Shown here: piece after piece, positions 10,925 to 22,432 of the stretch
How the letters are laid out: each line of letters starts with the position of its first letter
Position numbering within the stretch: position 1 is the first letter of the stretch
DNA from: Pinus tabuliformis
Lineage: Eukaryota > Streptophyta > Pinopsida > Pinales > Pinaceae
Direction: 5' to 3'
Length of the DNA: 64,000 bases
NCBI GenBank assembly: GCA_031772625.1
Contig: CM062816.1
Coordinates: 1,671,964,066-1,672,028,065, forward strand
Position numbers and translations under genes: made by a program
Notes under the pieces: generated by a model
Database searches by the model: none
What the model was told of the DNA's origin: nothing
The model's input: only the letters and a program-made list of their open reading frames with translations

Positions 10925-11300
10925 TTAGGCTTTATTAATTCAACCATGCTTATTTTAGTATTTTTAATATTTATCTTAGGGTTTGTATACATTGGGTTTA
11001 TAATATTAGTCTTTTTTTATTAGTATTTTTCCCTAGGATTCATAATCCCTTGGGATTTTAGTATTAATTCCTTGGGTAATAATAATATAATAAATATATT
11101 ATATTATTTATAAATAATATGATATATTTATTATATTATTATTATAATAATATCATTATATTATTATTACCCAAGGGATTAATATTGAAATCCCAAGAGA
11201 TTATGAATCCGAGGGAATAATATTAAACAAAATGGACTAATATTATAAACCCAAGGAACTAATAAATGAAATCGTTTAATATAATAAACCCAAGGAATTA
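10925..11300. repeat. Imperfect palindrome of array sequence
   Basis: 10925-11078 reads in the left-arm orientation (compare 5425-5580), with words such as CTTGGGATTTTAGTATTAAT. From 11165 the same words return in reverse complement (GGGATTAATATTGAAATCCC). The roughly 85-base centre is almost all A/T and itself self-complementary. It marks an inversion point inside the array. Confidence 0.75.
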
Positions 11301-13330
11301 GTGAACCCAAGCTATAAATATTAAAAATCTAAGGAATTAGTGAACCCGAGGTATAAATATTGATATTAGAAACCCAAGTTAATAATAAACCCAAAGGATT
11401 AATACTAAAACCCGAAGGGATTATGAACCCAAGGAAATAATGTTAAACCCAAGGGACTAATATTATAAACCCAACATTGGTAAACCCTAATATAAATATT
11501 AGAAAGATTAAAACAAACATGGTTTATTTTCATGGTGAGATAATCCTTGTCACAATAGGACATTCAACTATGGCTAACCATGGTTAGCTACGATTGTCAA
11601 TTGTTGACCATGATTGGTATTATAAACCTAAGGGAATAATAAACCGAAGCGAATGATATTATAAACCCGAAGGAATAATAAACCCAAGGGGTTAATACTA
11701 AAACCCCAAGGGATTATGAACCCCAGCGAATAATATTAAACCCACGGGACTAATATTATAAATCCAACGTATATAAACCCTAAGATAAATATTATAAACA
11801 CTAAAATAAACATGATTGACCATCATTTATTTTAATTTTGAGACAATCCTTATCACAATTCCATGTTGGCCCATGGTTCATTGCAGAATAATAAAGCCAA
11901 GGGATTGATATTATATACCCAAATAAATAGTAAACCTAAGGGATTAATACAAAAACCCCAAGGGATTATGAACCCAAGGGAATTATATTAAACCCAAGGG
12001 ACTAATATCATGAACCCAACATCCGTAAACCCAAATATAAATATTACAAAGACTAAAATATACATGATTTACTTTCATGGCTGACTATGATTGACAATGG
12101 TTGACCATGATCAATATTATAAACCTAAGGGAATAATAAACACAAGGGATTAATATGAGAAACCCAAGGAATAATAAAATGAAGGGATTAATTCCATGTT
12201 GGACCATGGTTGAGATCATAATAAACCATCGTTGAACGGGAAATAATAAACCCAAGTGATTGATGTTGGATAATGGTTGATCAAGGTCGAACATGGTTGT
12301 TTATTGTTGACCATTGTTGAATAATATTAAACCCTAGGAATATGAACCCTTAGATCAACAAACTGAAAGGATTGATATTATAAACCCAAGGGAATAATAA
12401 ACCTAAGGGATAAAAATTATAAACCCAATGCATATAAACCCTAACATGACTATTATAAACCCTAAAATAAACATGGTTGACCATGGTTGATTTCCATATT
12501 AGATTAATCTATTGTGATATTGACATAATCATAAATAGTTGGAAAAATATTTAACCCTTAGTATTGGGGTTTTATAAAACCAAGAGATTATTAATATTAC
12601 AAACCCAAGGCATTAATATGATTAATAAACTCGAGGAATTAAGTTTTTAAGGTCACAGGATTAATAAAACCAAGGGATTAAATGATAGACCAAATGAATT
12701 ATTAATATTAAAAACTTGAAGAATGAAGAAACCCAAGCATTTGATATTATAAACCTAAGGAAGTAATAAACCCAAGGGAAAAATATTACAAACCCAAGGG
12801 ATCAAAAATGGCAAGGGATCAATATTAAAAATAGAAGGGATTAATAAAAAATAGGAATTAATATTTTAAACCCAACAAATTGATCAACCCACGTGACTAT
12901 GAATATTATAAGCCCAAGGGTTCAATAAACACTAAGGATTGTTAATATTATGAAAGCAACACGTTAATAAATTGAAGGGACAAACATTGTAAATGCAAGG
13001 GATTAATATTAAACCTTAGGACTATTATTTAAACGTTAATATTGGGGATTAATAAACCAAAGGGAATAAATGATAAACCAAAGGAATTATTAATATTACA
13101 AACTTAAATAACAAATAAACCTAATCATTTAATATTATAAACCCAAGGAAATAGTAAACCAAACCTAAGCCCTAAATCCATGGCATCAATATTATAAACA
13201 TAAATAATGCTATAACAATAAATAAATTTTAAGCCATAAATACATTGACATCAATACATGAATGTATTAATAGTATAAATATCAAGAATATTGATATAAA
13301 CACATAGAACATGAAATCCCAACAATAATA
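11165..13330. repeat. AT-rich degenerate array (spacer copy B)
   Basis: Same array family as 3740-6150, in reverse orientation and more diverged. The recurring word is close to AATATTATAAACCCAAGGGA, with clusters of GACCATGGTTGA (for example 11570-11610, 12090-12120, 12270-12320, 12470-12490). No supported gene. Confidence 0.82.
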
Positions 13331-13751
13331 TTATAAATGTAAACAATGTTTTCATTTATGAAATACGTGAACAACATGAAGCGATCCACACAAAATACCA
13401 CAACAATCACAAATGCAAGAGAAATAAATAAAATATAACACTACCATTGGAGCAAAGGAACATAAATTCAAAAAACACATCTAAATTCCACACATTGGAT
13501 TTAAAGAAGAAAAACATAATAGGACATTTTAAGACTATAGATATACAATTTTCTACATAAAAACAACAACGAGAAAAAAAATTTAATTTCACCAACATTG
13601 CAACCACATAAGGAACATTGAGTCTTAACATATATACTTTGTTTTCTTTACATCAAATAATTCCACTACAAAATTGAACTTGAAACACTCCATCAAAAGT
13701 CATCTATGGAGTGGCCTCTTCCAAAACTCAACCAGACCAATGAAAAAAGCA

Positions 13752-14025
13752 TCACCAATTCAAATTAATAGGATAATGATCACGATACTTAACGCTTTCC
13801 AACCAATTCCCTCTTATTCTCCTCCCAAAGTCCCTCTAGTGCACATGTAACAAGTATTTTAGATGTATTTTCGATTCATCTAGCTCACGAATATGATCAT
13901 CAATAAAAGTAGGATGGAACCATGTTTTCTATCAAACTTGTTCCGAAGATAGGAAAGATAACTTATAGCTCCAACAATATTGCACACTATTCTGTAATAA
14001 TATATGACATCATTATTGTCCATAT
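13752..14025 (-). pseudogene. Orphan downstream exon, copy B
   Basis: This is the copy B version of the block at 3037-3311: MDNNDVIYYYRIVCNIVGAI and NKFDRKHG words after an acceptor of the form CAAATGCAG. A frameshift after the KHG word ends the frame early, though the rest remains readable in another frame. Its function is unknown. Confidence 0.45.
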
Positions 14026-14071
14026 CTGCATTTGAAAGACAAAAAAACATAAACAAAATCAATAAAGACAT

Positions 14072-14097
14072 GCACACACACACACACACATATATAT
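14072..14097. repeat. Short (CA)n(TA)n tract
   Basis: Nine CA units followed by a few TA units, at the same intronic place as the long (GT)n/(CA)n tracts of copies A and D. The unit number differs strongly between copies. Confidence 0.9.
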
Positions 14098-14195
14098 GTA
14101 TATACATAAAACATAACACCCAATTTGTATTTATGTTAAAAAACTTAATGTTATAATGTTAAATGAAAAAAAACAATCTAGTGTTACTTGAACCA

Positions 14196-15530
14196 AATGA
14201 GAGCCCATGCCATCTTCAAAGGAATTTGTCTTCGATTTCCTCTTATAACTGGTGTGATAAGGACAATGTTTGGATTACTTGCATCCAATGGAACACCAAC
14301 ATACTCATAAAAACAACAGTTGTGAACATAGGAAGTTGAGGTGGCTTAGAGCTAGGTGTATACAATATATCCTTAACATAACCAAGTGCACCGTTCACCA
14401 AGCCAACTTCAAACCATAAATTACATGTCAACATAATATGCTGACCACAAAACAACAAAAATTCACGGTCCAATTGATCATCATCAACACCAATGATTTC
14501 TTAACACCTTGAATGCTCAACAACACATTGTGCAATTAGAGAATTTAATGATTTTAACATATGCCTATTATGGAAGGAGACCAAATTATTTGTTGGAAAC
14601 ATGTGAACTGCTGCACTAAATAAATCTCTTTCTCTAGAATGCAACCTCATATTAGTCCATGACATAAGAAACTCCCAATATTCAAGAACATGTTCTCCAT
14701 TTCTTATGGTATTGAGGACTCCACGAAAATAAGATTGTTTCTCATTACTCCCTTATTGGTGAAAGATTGTGTCAAGAGTGACAAAAATGTTGAATTTTTT
14801 CCACAAGACTTTCCCTACTGTATTACCTGCATACAAAGGCTTATCTCTCATAGGAGGCAGTGGCCCAAGGTCACCCACAAGGATGATGGATCTGCCACGA
14901 AAAGGATAATTATTTTTCTCTAGAAATGCTTCTCATAATTGAGCATCTATTTACATAAACAAACTTGATCCTAGAAAGCTCATTTAATCAATAAATATAT
15001 ATCTAACATGTCACATTTCTTCTTGGAATAACACAAGTGACTACCCCTGTAGTGGTTGCATATCTTTAATTGGAATTTTTAAAGCTGAGTGTATTGTTTT
15101 TGCATGTATATTAAAAGCATATATTCCTATTGGGGAAAGAAGAAGAAAAGCGCTTCTTCCATTACTTGACGAATTAGAAATAGCTTGAAAAATACAATGG
15201 ACAAGGAAAGACTTCCTAGTGCCTGCAGTGCCATGAACAATCATAAGAAGAGGTTCACAATTTCAAAAGAAAGTCGTTGTTTTTCCGACAAAAATTTGGA
15301 GATGCAAATGTTCTGTTTAAAAGGTCAACAATATCACCCTTTGAATTTTCATTCTTTACAAAATTAATAGCTTCTTTTGCAACATAATCATAAATAGTTG
15401 TACTTTCCCAGTCAAAGGATATATTAAAGTCCCTTTGACCAAGTGTATGAAGATCAGAAACATTCACATCATTTTTTGGAACCAAGTGAGAGAAAATTTT
15501 CCATTCTTGAAAATCATCTTCAAGATTCAT
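14196..15530 (-). pseudogene. Helitron PIF1-like helicase, copy B (C-terminus deleted)
   Basis: It starts MNLEDDFQEWKIF at 15530, as in copies A, C and D. Walker A reads GTAGTRKSF (second Gly changed to Arg, Lys kept). The motif II region and the QLPPV-type region are present but frameshifted, followed by RxIMLTCNLWxEVGLVNGA-type sequence near 14380-14440. At 14195 the sequence jumps from the helicase word AHAIFK (minus strand) to the non-coding tail, skipping about 660 bases present in D (roughly 29472-30137). Motifs V and VI are therefore gone. Confidence 0.82.
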
Positions 15531-15599
15531 TTCCTCGCTAGAAAAATCACCATCTTCTTCATCTTTAATATTGTCTATAGTTGATGGATTTCAATAAAC

Positions 15600-16709
15600 A
15601 TGCCATGCTCGATATCAAAAATTCCTTTAATTTTCAATAACAATTTCAGCTGAAAGGCCAATTTATGCAAGAATGTCACAAAATGGCTTGTACAAGAGCA
15701 ATTCTATATAGCAAATGGTTTGAAATTCCTTTGAAGCCTAACCAGGAATAGAATAAAACCATGGCCAAACCAAAACAATAGCATGAACATCTCTAGACTT
15801 CCATGGATCTTGTTTACGCTTGCTATCAAATGTCCAAGATCTTACTGTTTCTATCAAAGATAGATGTTGAAGGAAAAAAGGTCTCTTCTGATAATGTTGA
15901 ACGAAAGTATTCTCAGATGAACATTGCAAGCCATTCTTTGATATTTTCCTAAAAACCTTTCTTCAACATTTAAGGAAACAAATTTCTGACTACAAACAAC
16001 AAGTGGTAGCTTAAGCAACATAAGACACGTTTCTTGTGCTCCAATGTCACGGTCAATAATCATTTTTGCAAGAAACCTTCTATATGCAAATAAAGCATGA
16101 TCTTGAGAGCCAATATAATTTGAAATTTAACATATGATGATAACTTTTAGACCTTTTTTCTGCTTTTGATGCATACTTATCAATATATTTCAAGACAACA
16201 TAGTGAGAAAGCACTAACTGGAAATCAACATTTGCACACCACATTTTTAGAAGGTCAATGTTATGTATATTAAGCTTGTCATCATTTCTTGCTAGTTCAT
16301 ATTTTTTTCTTCCTTGATCATCTATGTACAATCTTGATTCATCACAAGGATCCCATGGAGCATTGTACTGACATGTCAGAATAGTGCCACTTTTGCGCAA
16401 ACAAGAATCTACAGTACACTTTGTGTGCCTTTGGACATAGTTTAACAATTCTTCGTAATCATTATGAGGATTACAAGAGAAAATCTGACCAGTATTCAAT
16501 AGGCAAGGGTCATCATTGAGGCTTCGTGGAACCATTATGTTGTGACGATGTATGTCACGTGGATTCCATGCAATTACATATTTTTAAAAGAATATCTTTG
16601 CAAGTTATACATCAAAACCATTTTCCAATCAAGTATTTCCATGTCAGGAGCACCTTTTATCCATAGGAAGCCATGGATATGTGTTGAACCTCTATGTTTC
16701 CACTCATAT
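15600..16709 (-). pseudogene. Helitron Rep catalytic exon, copy B (HUH and tyrosines)
   Basis: The exon follows an intron acceptor at 16710-16711 and opens YEWKHRGSTHIHGFLW. The metal-binding H-I-H is encoded at 16673-16681. A frameshift near 16620 is followed by a good frame (16080-16535) with CLRKSGTILTCQYNAPWDP, RNDDKLNIHNIDL and the paired-tyrosine motif L-K-Y-I-D-K-Y-A-S-K-A-E (Tyr codons 16185-16187 and 16173-16175). The linker RDIGAQETCLMLLKLPLV follows (15950-16060). Family role: the HUH motif holds a divalent metal, and the tyrosines nick and join strands in rolling-circle transposition. The catalytic motifs are conserved although the frame is broken. Confidence 0.88.
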
Positions 16710-16734
16710 CTAAAAAAAATGAAGATATAGTTAC

Positions 16735-16778
<44 letters not shown>

Positions 16779-16826
16779 CATAATAAAAGTTGACAAAGTA
16801 TAGAAAACAAATTCAACAACACAAAC
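16710..16826 (-). other. Spliceosomal intron in Rep, copy B, with (TA)n
   Basis: GT-AG intron of 117 bases on the minus strand: donor CAG|GTTTGTG at 16826, acceptor TTTTAG|ATATGAG at 16710. It joins the codons of F-S-Y-R to Y-E-W-K-H-R-G, directly before the HUH motif. Copy C has the same intron with 94 bases. Here it carries a (TA)n microsatellite at about 16737-16776 that explains the size difference. Confidence 0.8.
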
Positions 16827-18416
16827 CTGTACGAGAAGTCTTTAGATTCAAGGTATTTTTGGTTAACTTCCTCTTGAAAAATATTGAATCTATGGTGCAT
16901 AAATGTGGCAACAATATGAGGGTACTCGATAACATTCTCAATTTTCATACGATGCTCATTTGAAGAATGAGAATGTGAATGTATGGGCATGAGGTTATGC
17001 AACTCTGGCCACTTTGTGTCAGCTGCACTCAAAGTAAAAAATAAAGATGGACATCGTAATTGAGTAATCATGTTAGTCAATTCAACTCGACACTTAGTCC
17101 AGTATGCCCTTGTACCTCTCAGAGAAGAACCAAACTGCATAAGATGCTCAACCAACTTATTATCTGGTAAATCAGATAGTTGGTGACGCAACTCTTCAAT
17201 TGTTGTAGGTGAGTTATCATGTAAATGTTTCTTTGCAAAAACTGTAGTAGTTGCTTAGCTCCGATGTCGCATTATCATGTTCAATAGGTAATCTTGAAAG
17301 CGAGGATGGCTTCCAAATATCTGATCATAGTACCTAAGAAGATGCAATTCATACTCATGAAGTTCAACACTACAAATATGTGGTTTCAATGAATTAGCAT
17401 CACCAGTGGGGAACAATGTTGGGAATTCCATATCTAATAACCCCTCTGTATTATATTCATTCACTGGGGAGGTACCAATACTGGGTCAATCCATGTCTTG
17501 AACATGTGAAGAATCAACATTATGAAAAAAATGCTCTAATTTCTTCCACTTCTCTTCGTTCATTTGGTAGGCGGGCAAAAAAAGAAGAATGATGAGAGGG
17601 CAAACGCTTAGCATGAAACCCTTCATTATTAGTTTCATTGATCTAATATTCTTCAATATCACAATTAACAAATTTAAGCCTGGATGGGACATCTGTTGAT
17701 CTTTCGGGAAGAGCATTCACTGAATCATAGTCAATTACAACATCTCGATAATATTGATCATGTTGGATTTTGAAAAGCAATGCAACCATCACTTGAGATC
17801 TTTTGACATAACATTCATAATATTTAGACTGAGTGACATGTCTCCTCATAATCAGAAAGTCAATACCTTCAACATGTCAGGGAAGACTTTGTACAATTAT
17901 AGAAATATCTTGAGGAAAGCTAATTGTATGACCACTATACTTATATTTCCCACCTCAAGCATGTGTCACTTGCAAAATAGGATTCACACGTACTATTATC
18001 ATTTATTCAACTTGAGTAAAAACTCTTAAAATATGAGGTTTCTCACCAGGATCCATGTTATTATATCGACAAAAATTATGGGCTCCTCTTTCACTCTTAC
18101 ATCATCTACAAATACGTCCTTCAAAATGTCTCAAAATGTAGATTCTAGGATATGATTCTTGGCAAATGTGGCACACTTGGACAAGTGACAAGCTATCTAT
18201 CTTTGCTTGAAATATTTTAGGCATTGCAATAATGTTTTCATCAAAATGAATATGGTCTCTATTGGTCGAACCATGTTGAAAGGCATTTGGAGGAGTAAAA
18301 TTTCTTCTAACATGTACTTCATCTTCAGGAACATGAGATTCCCTTCACAAATTTGAAGCATGTGGAATGGATCTATGAGAAGGTCTTTCCAAATTTATGG
18401 TCTGCATTTCACGAAC
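16827..18416 (-). pseudogene. Helitron Rep N-terminal part with DUF6570-like domain, copy B
   Basis: The exon starts after an acceptor at about 18417 (TCTCTCAG|GTTCG). First comes a DUF6570-like segment with a C-x2-C pair (CRRCKSERGAH-type), a YNNMD word and the EEMLIAR region, here frameshifted. Next is an RRHVTQSKYYECYV segment. The Helitron_like_N region follows: EYNTEGLLDMEFPTLFPTGD, LLRYYDQIFGSHPRFQDYLL, then FGSSLRGTRAYWTKCR and LFFTLSAADTKWPELHNL, ending at the intron donor at 16826. Stops such as TAA near 17254 and TGA near 17877 replace Gln and Arg codons by C-to-T changes. The domain order is normal for plant and fungal Helitrons. Confidence 0.84.
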
Positions 18417-18523
18417 CTGAGAGAATGTAAAGGTCTCTTTGTTATAAAATATTTTAAAATTTAATTTCCAACTAATTATAAATGAAAAAAAATGAAAAAG
18501 AATCAAATTCATTAAAAATTTAC

Positions 18524-19220
18524 ATTTGTATCTTGATGTGAATGAGGGTTATGATATGGTTTCTCTTGGCTTCTAACACCTATGGATGGAACATTTTGGG
18601 ATGTAGATTCTATGCCTCTATTCAAATGAGTTGTTTGCTGTTTCAAAAAAATAAAATACGTTATAAAACTAAACATCCAACAAAGAAAGATTAAAAAATG
18701 GAAAATAAATCAAAGACATTGAACATCTACATTAGTTTTACAATTTGATGTTTTGGATTCCAATTCTCCAACCTAATGAGATGAAATCATGGTTTCTCCA
18801 TTCAAGGATACAAAATATAATGTCCAACCAATTGTAAATGAAAAATTGAGAAAAATATCAAATGCACTCAACATTTACATTTGTTTTGTGATGTGGATGA
18901 ATGCTATGAGATGGTTCCTTTTCACTTCTAACATCAATGGATGGAACATATATGAAGTTAATTTGTATGCCTCTTTTGATATGAGTTGTGTCCTGATGGA
19001 AGAAAGTAGAATACACCATAAAATTCAATGTCCAGCCAACTAGAAATTTAAAAAAATGAAAAGAAAATAAAAAACATTGAAAATTTACATTGGTTTGGCA
19101 ATTTGATCGTCGAGAAGAATGCACATAAAGGTTATGACATGCTTCATCTTTTCTTCTCAGATTAGTAGAAAGAAATCTTTGGGAATTAATTTCTAGACCT
19201 CTATCAAAATGAGTTGTATC
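18524..19220 (-). repeat. Tandemly repeated symmetric exons, copy B
   Basis: Four exon-like units lie on the minus strand, each bounded by an AG acceptor and a donor starting GTAAAT or GTAGAT: 19089-19220 (132 bases), 18879-18992 (114), 18731-18772 (42) and 18524-18637 (114). All lengths are multiples of three. The three long units encode variants of one peptide of about 38-44 residues, with a TTHxxRGI opening, a PSxxVRS centre, a HNxHxH stretch and a TNVN end (for example DTTHIKRGIQINF and PSIDVRSEKEPSHSIHPHH). The introns are also alike, showing tandem duplication of exon plus intron. The encoded repeat has no family I recognise. It lies between the N-terminal exon and the DUF6570-like exon of the Helitron gene. 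Confidence 0.65.
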
Positions 19221-19331
19221 CTGTTCCAAGAGAATAAAATAACTTATAAGTTTAGTAAATTTTTTTTTTAAATAGAGGAATGTAATAAAACAACCACTAT
19301 TGTAGCAAGAATCAAAATATCATTGTGTTAC

Positions 19332-19942
19332 CTTCATTGTTCCATGCGAAATGTTATCAGGGATGATTGATTCTCTTGGTGGGACCACATTACTTTGAGA
19401 AGTGGGATTGGAATATCTGACGTTTCGAGTAACTGGCTCCAAATTATCAAACAAATGTCCAATTAAATTATCATCCAAATATTCAAACACAATGTCGTCA
19501 TTACCTCCACCATGGATGTTTTGCAACCTTTGGTCATCAAAACATGCAATTGGACACAAAGAAGGGTTAGAGTGGAAATTTTCATCCACATTATCGATAT
19601 GATGTTCATCCCGATTGCAAGATGTTTCCCCAATGTTATGAACATTTTCAAGAGAGCATTGAACAACAATATTATGCTGACGAGGAGCATATTTTGATCC
19701 TGGACTATCAACAGGGAATGTTCTTTCCATTATATCATCCATAGTGCGATACTTATTAGGAATTATAAAATAATTTCAAGAGTGGATTCACTCGTTCTTC
19801 TATGATATGTAGCTGTCATATGCTCATTTACGACATCCTTATTTTCTTGATACCGTAAACAATGACTTTCATTAGACCTCTAACATGATTCTGGTGACAA
19901 GTTTTGTTTTCGTGTACACTTTCTTCTGCCTTCAGATGACAT
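19332..19942 (-). pseudogene. Helitron protein N-terminal exon, copy B
   Basis: The likely start is the ATG at 19942 (MSSEGRRKCTRKQN). A basic segment of the CLRYQENKDVVNEH type follows, as is common at Helitron N-termini, then an acidic low-complexity stretch (for example PVDSPGSKYAPRQHN) ending PPRESIIPDNISHGTMK at a donor of the form AAG|GTAACA at 19331. A frameshift near 19770 and stops between separate the basic and acidic parts. The equivalent exon in copy C (54808-55399) is better preserved at its start. Confidence 0.6.
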
Positions 19943-20553
19943 ATCTACAATGAATAATAAAAATATTCATTATGGAATCATAAACATGGAACATAGAAAA
20001 TATCTAATAAAAACAAACACAAAAGAATGAAAAAGGCACAAGTTTTTTCTTGGAAATTGTAAAAAAACATAAAAAGTATATATGTTATTTTTTCCAACCA
20101 TATAAACTTATCAAAATGTATAAGGATTTTTCCAAATGGCTAAAAACAAAAATGAATTTTTCAAAATGGCTAAAAACAGAAATGAATTCTTCCAAATGGC
20201 TTAAAAAAAAAATTCTAAATTTCCATGTATCATATTAGAATCAAAACAAAACCCATACTATTGGGACACAATACTGTAAGAATGATATGACTTGGAAGTA
20301 TATCTAAAAATTTGGAACTATATACTATCAAAATATAAATGCAATTATTAAAATGTACATAAATATATAACATTATTTGAGAATCATGACAAAAACCAGT
20401 ACAAATAACATGTATAACATAACTCATAGCAATTATAATTATGCAAATAAAGAAAAATGCATAACATCGGGACACATTTACATGTAATTAAGAAAACTTT
20501 AGGGGAAACAATATGAAATATTTTACATCATAAAGATCGATACAAGCATACTT
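19943..20553. other. Spacer between F-box fragment and Helitron gene, copy B
   Basis: AT-rich, no gene. It contains about three tandem copies of a word of about 30 bases (TTCCAAATGGCTAAAAACA) at roughly 20125-20215; copy C has about two at 55585-55632. The spacer is homologous to 55400-55990, so the F-box fragment and the Helitron gene have kept the same spacing in both blocks. It probably includes the Helitron promoter, but I see no clear TATA box. Confidence 0.55.
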
Positions 20554-21319
20554 TTAAAGTATTACCATAAAGACCCATAGTATGTATAGAGACAAAAATG
20601 GAAATATTTTCAACAACCATAGAGAGTATATAAAATGGAAATATTTATAGGAACTCCTAGGAATACTAATATCCATATCCAATGGTGGAATCTCATCAAC
20701 AAAATCCATATGGGGAGCAATTGCAAAAACATTTCCATACTCAGACAAATCATTGCAATCCTCCAACGCTGGGTACCAAAACCCATACATCTTTTCATTA
20801 GTTGAATTATCAATATCTATTGGAAAACATGTGCCAGTCATAATTTCATATAATAGGAAAGGAACTTCACTGTAGTTGTACATAAGAACCAAAGCATGAA
20901 CTGTTCGAAATGGAAGATAACCAGGACATTTGCTATTTATATATGCAGAAATTTCTTCCAACAAGTTCCATCTGAAACCCCAATCATCTTCAAAGTAGTC
21001 AATCCTTCGTTCAACGCATGGTTGACCAAATTGGAAATGATCTAATTCTTCAATTGACCATACAAAAGTGGAGCCATCATTGACAAGGAATATCAACTGA
21101 TCCATGTATACTGCTAACGACATACACCATATGTCACTGATTGGAACAAATGAAAAATCCCATTCATTTTTTATTACATCAAACCAATAGATTGTATACC
21201 CGTACCGAAGATAATATTCATAATCTTTGTCCAAATACAACTAAAACAATTTACTTCTATAAAAAATGCCATTCTTAGGGGGTGAAGTGCCACCAAATAG
21301 AACAACAACCCTTTGCCAT
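20554..21319 (-). pseudogene. F-box/kelch-type protein C-terminal part, copy B
   Basis: An open frame of 228 codons (20554-21240) encodes the C-terminal, beta-propeller-like part of a plant F-box protein: EYYLRYGYTIYWFDVIKNEW, STFVWSIEELDHFQFGQP, then GFWYPALEDCND and the ending AIAPHMDFVDEIPP. A TAG just upstream (TGG in copy C) and the cut at 21319 remove the N-terminus and F-box. The matching full-length but stop-ridden version is at 55980-57297. F-box proteins normally recruit substrates to SCF ubiquitin ligases; this fragment lacks the Skp1-binding part. The frame is less broken here than in copy C. Confidence 0.7.
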
Positions 21320-22245
21320 TGTAACATCTCCCATTTTCAAGAACTTGAACTATTATGTAATAGTTGCTAAGACATATTATAGTAGGGATAAACATGATTA
21401 TGTGAATGATTATATTTTATTAATAAAGTTATTAATGTTGTGATCTTGAATTCGGAAAATTCATGGACTGACCCCAGAAAAGAGGATGAAACTTGCCAGA
21501 ATCTGAGAGGATCAGATTCGTCATGATTTTTCCTAAACTTATATATATATATATATATATGTATTAACCACCGTGAGATAAAGACCGGGAATAAAAGTGT
21601 TGCAAGTGGAAAAGCGGGTTTTTATATTTGAGGGAAAAGAACATGGAAAAAGCCTAGGTTGTGGGGAAACAAAACCCTTGAAGGCAGGACACTGCCAAGG
21701 AAAAAATATGTGAACCTGATAATGATAAATAAGCATTATTAAGGCAAAGTAGAGGTTACTCATGCCTGGAAAGTTGTCATAGCTCGGGGGGAATCATAGG
21801 ATTCATGGTTGGGAGGTCTGGTGTAGTCAACCATTGATATCCGAGTTCAAGAAGATTGGTCAGAAAATTCTTAACTGTGTTTTGAATGATGTCATATTAG
21901 TTGCATGTTACATTTTATAGATTGATGGCATTATTCTTATTCTGTGTCAAGTTTCAAGTTAATATATTTAATTACGAGTCAGTAATTGTTTAGATGGATA
22001 CTCTCCAGTAATTGTATTGTTTCATGTTAATTTATTTGATTATGATTTAGTAGTTTATTAGATGAATATTCTTCCTTAATTGCACAACTTCATGTTAATT
22101 TGATTAGTTGTGAATAGATGAACATTTTTATTTAACTGTACAATTGCATGTTAATTACAGTAATTATGATCTAGTATTGGTTTGTCTTTTGTAGATGATT
22201 ATTCCTTATTAAAGGAAGAGTTTCATGTTAATTGTAAGGGATGCC
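21320..22245. mobile_element. LTR-like insertion truncating the F-box fragment
   Basis: B-to-C homology ends at 21319 and a new sequence begins TGTAACATCTCCC, a form typical of LTR starts. It continues through mixed-complexity sequence (GGGGGGAATCATAGGATTC near 21785). No internal domain, partner LTR or clear CA end was found before the right inverted arm starts at 22246, so solo or truncated LTR is a proposal. A (TA)n run lies at 21540-21560. Confidence 0.4.
21951..22235. repeat. Degenerate tandem repeat of about 55-77 bases
   Basis: Five successive units open with a word close to CATGTTAATT (about 21951, 22023, 22091, 22147 and 22224). Each contains variants of GATTATGATTTAGTA and AGATGAATATTC. 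Unit spacing is 56-77 bases. It sits at the end of the LTR-like sequence and reaches the inverted-arm border. Confidence 0.7.
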
Positions 22246-22432
22246 AATTGTTTGATTGCAAACCATCGTGTATGGTTAAGTTTACTAGTTGTAAGGTTGT
22301 ATATTATTTTGTAACTTATGCATAACTCTGGTTACTTATCTCATTCTTATCATTATAGGGCTTGAATGTATGTATAATAGAAATACTTTAAAAATGTGAT
22401 TAATTCTCTTAGTACGATATTAAATAATTTAA
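22246..22432. other. Inner end of the right inverted arm
   Basis: No gene. Reverse complement of 9854-10041. Sequence before 22246 has no counterpart next to 10041 because the N gap begins there. Confidence 0.6.

Larger units (their letters stand above)
13331..21319 (-). mobile_element. Helitron-derived block, copy B, with F-box fragment
   Basis: A long minus-strand block whose order, read 5' to 3', is F-box/kelch fragment (20554-21319), N-terminal exon (19332-19942), tandem repeated exons (18524-19220), DUF6570-like and Rep domains (15600-18416), PIF1-like helicase (14196-15530) and orphan exon (13752-14025). It lies in the same orientation as copy D. Homology to copy C runs continuously from the Rep genes through the F-box part and stops at 21319, where an LTR-like sequence begins. 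The helicase C-terminus is lost by a deletion near 14195. Confidence 0.82.
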
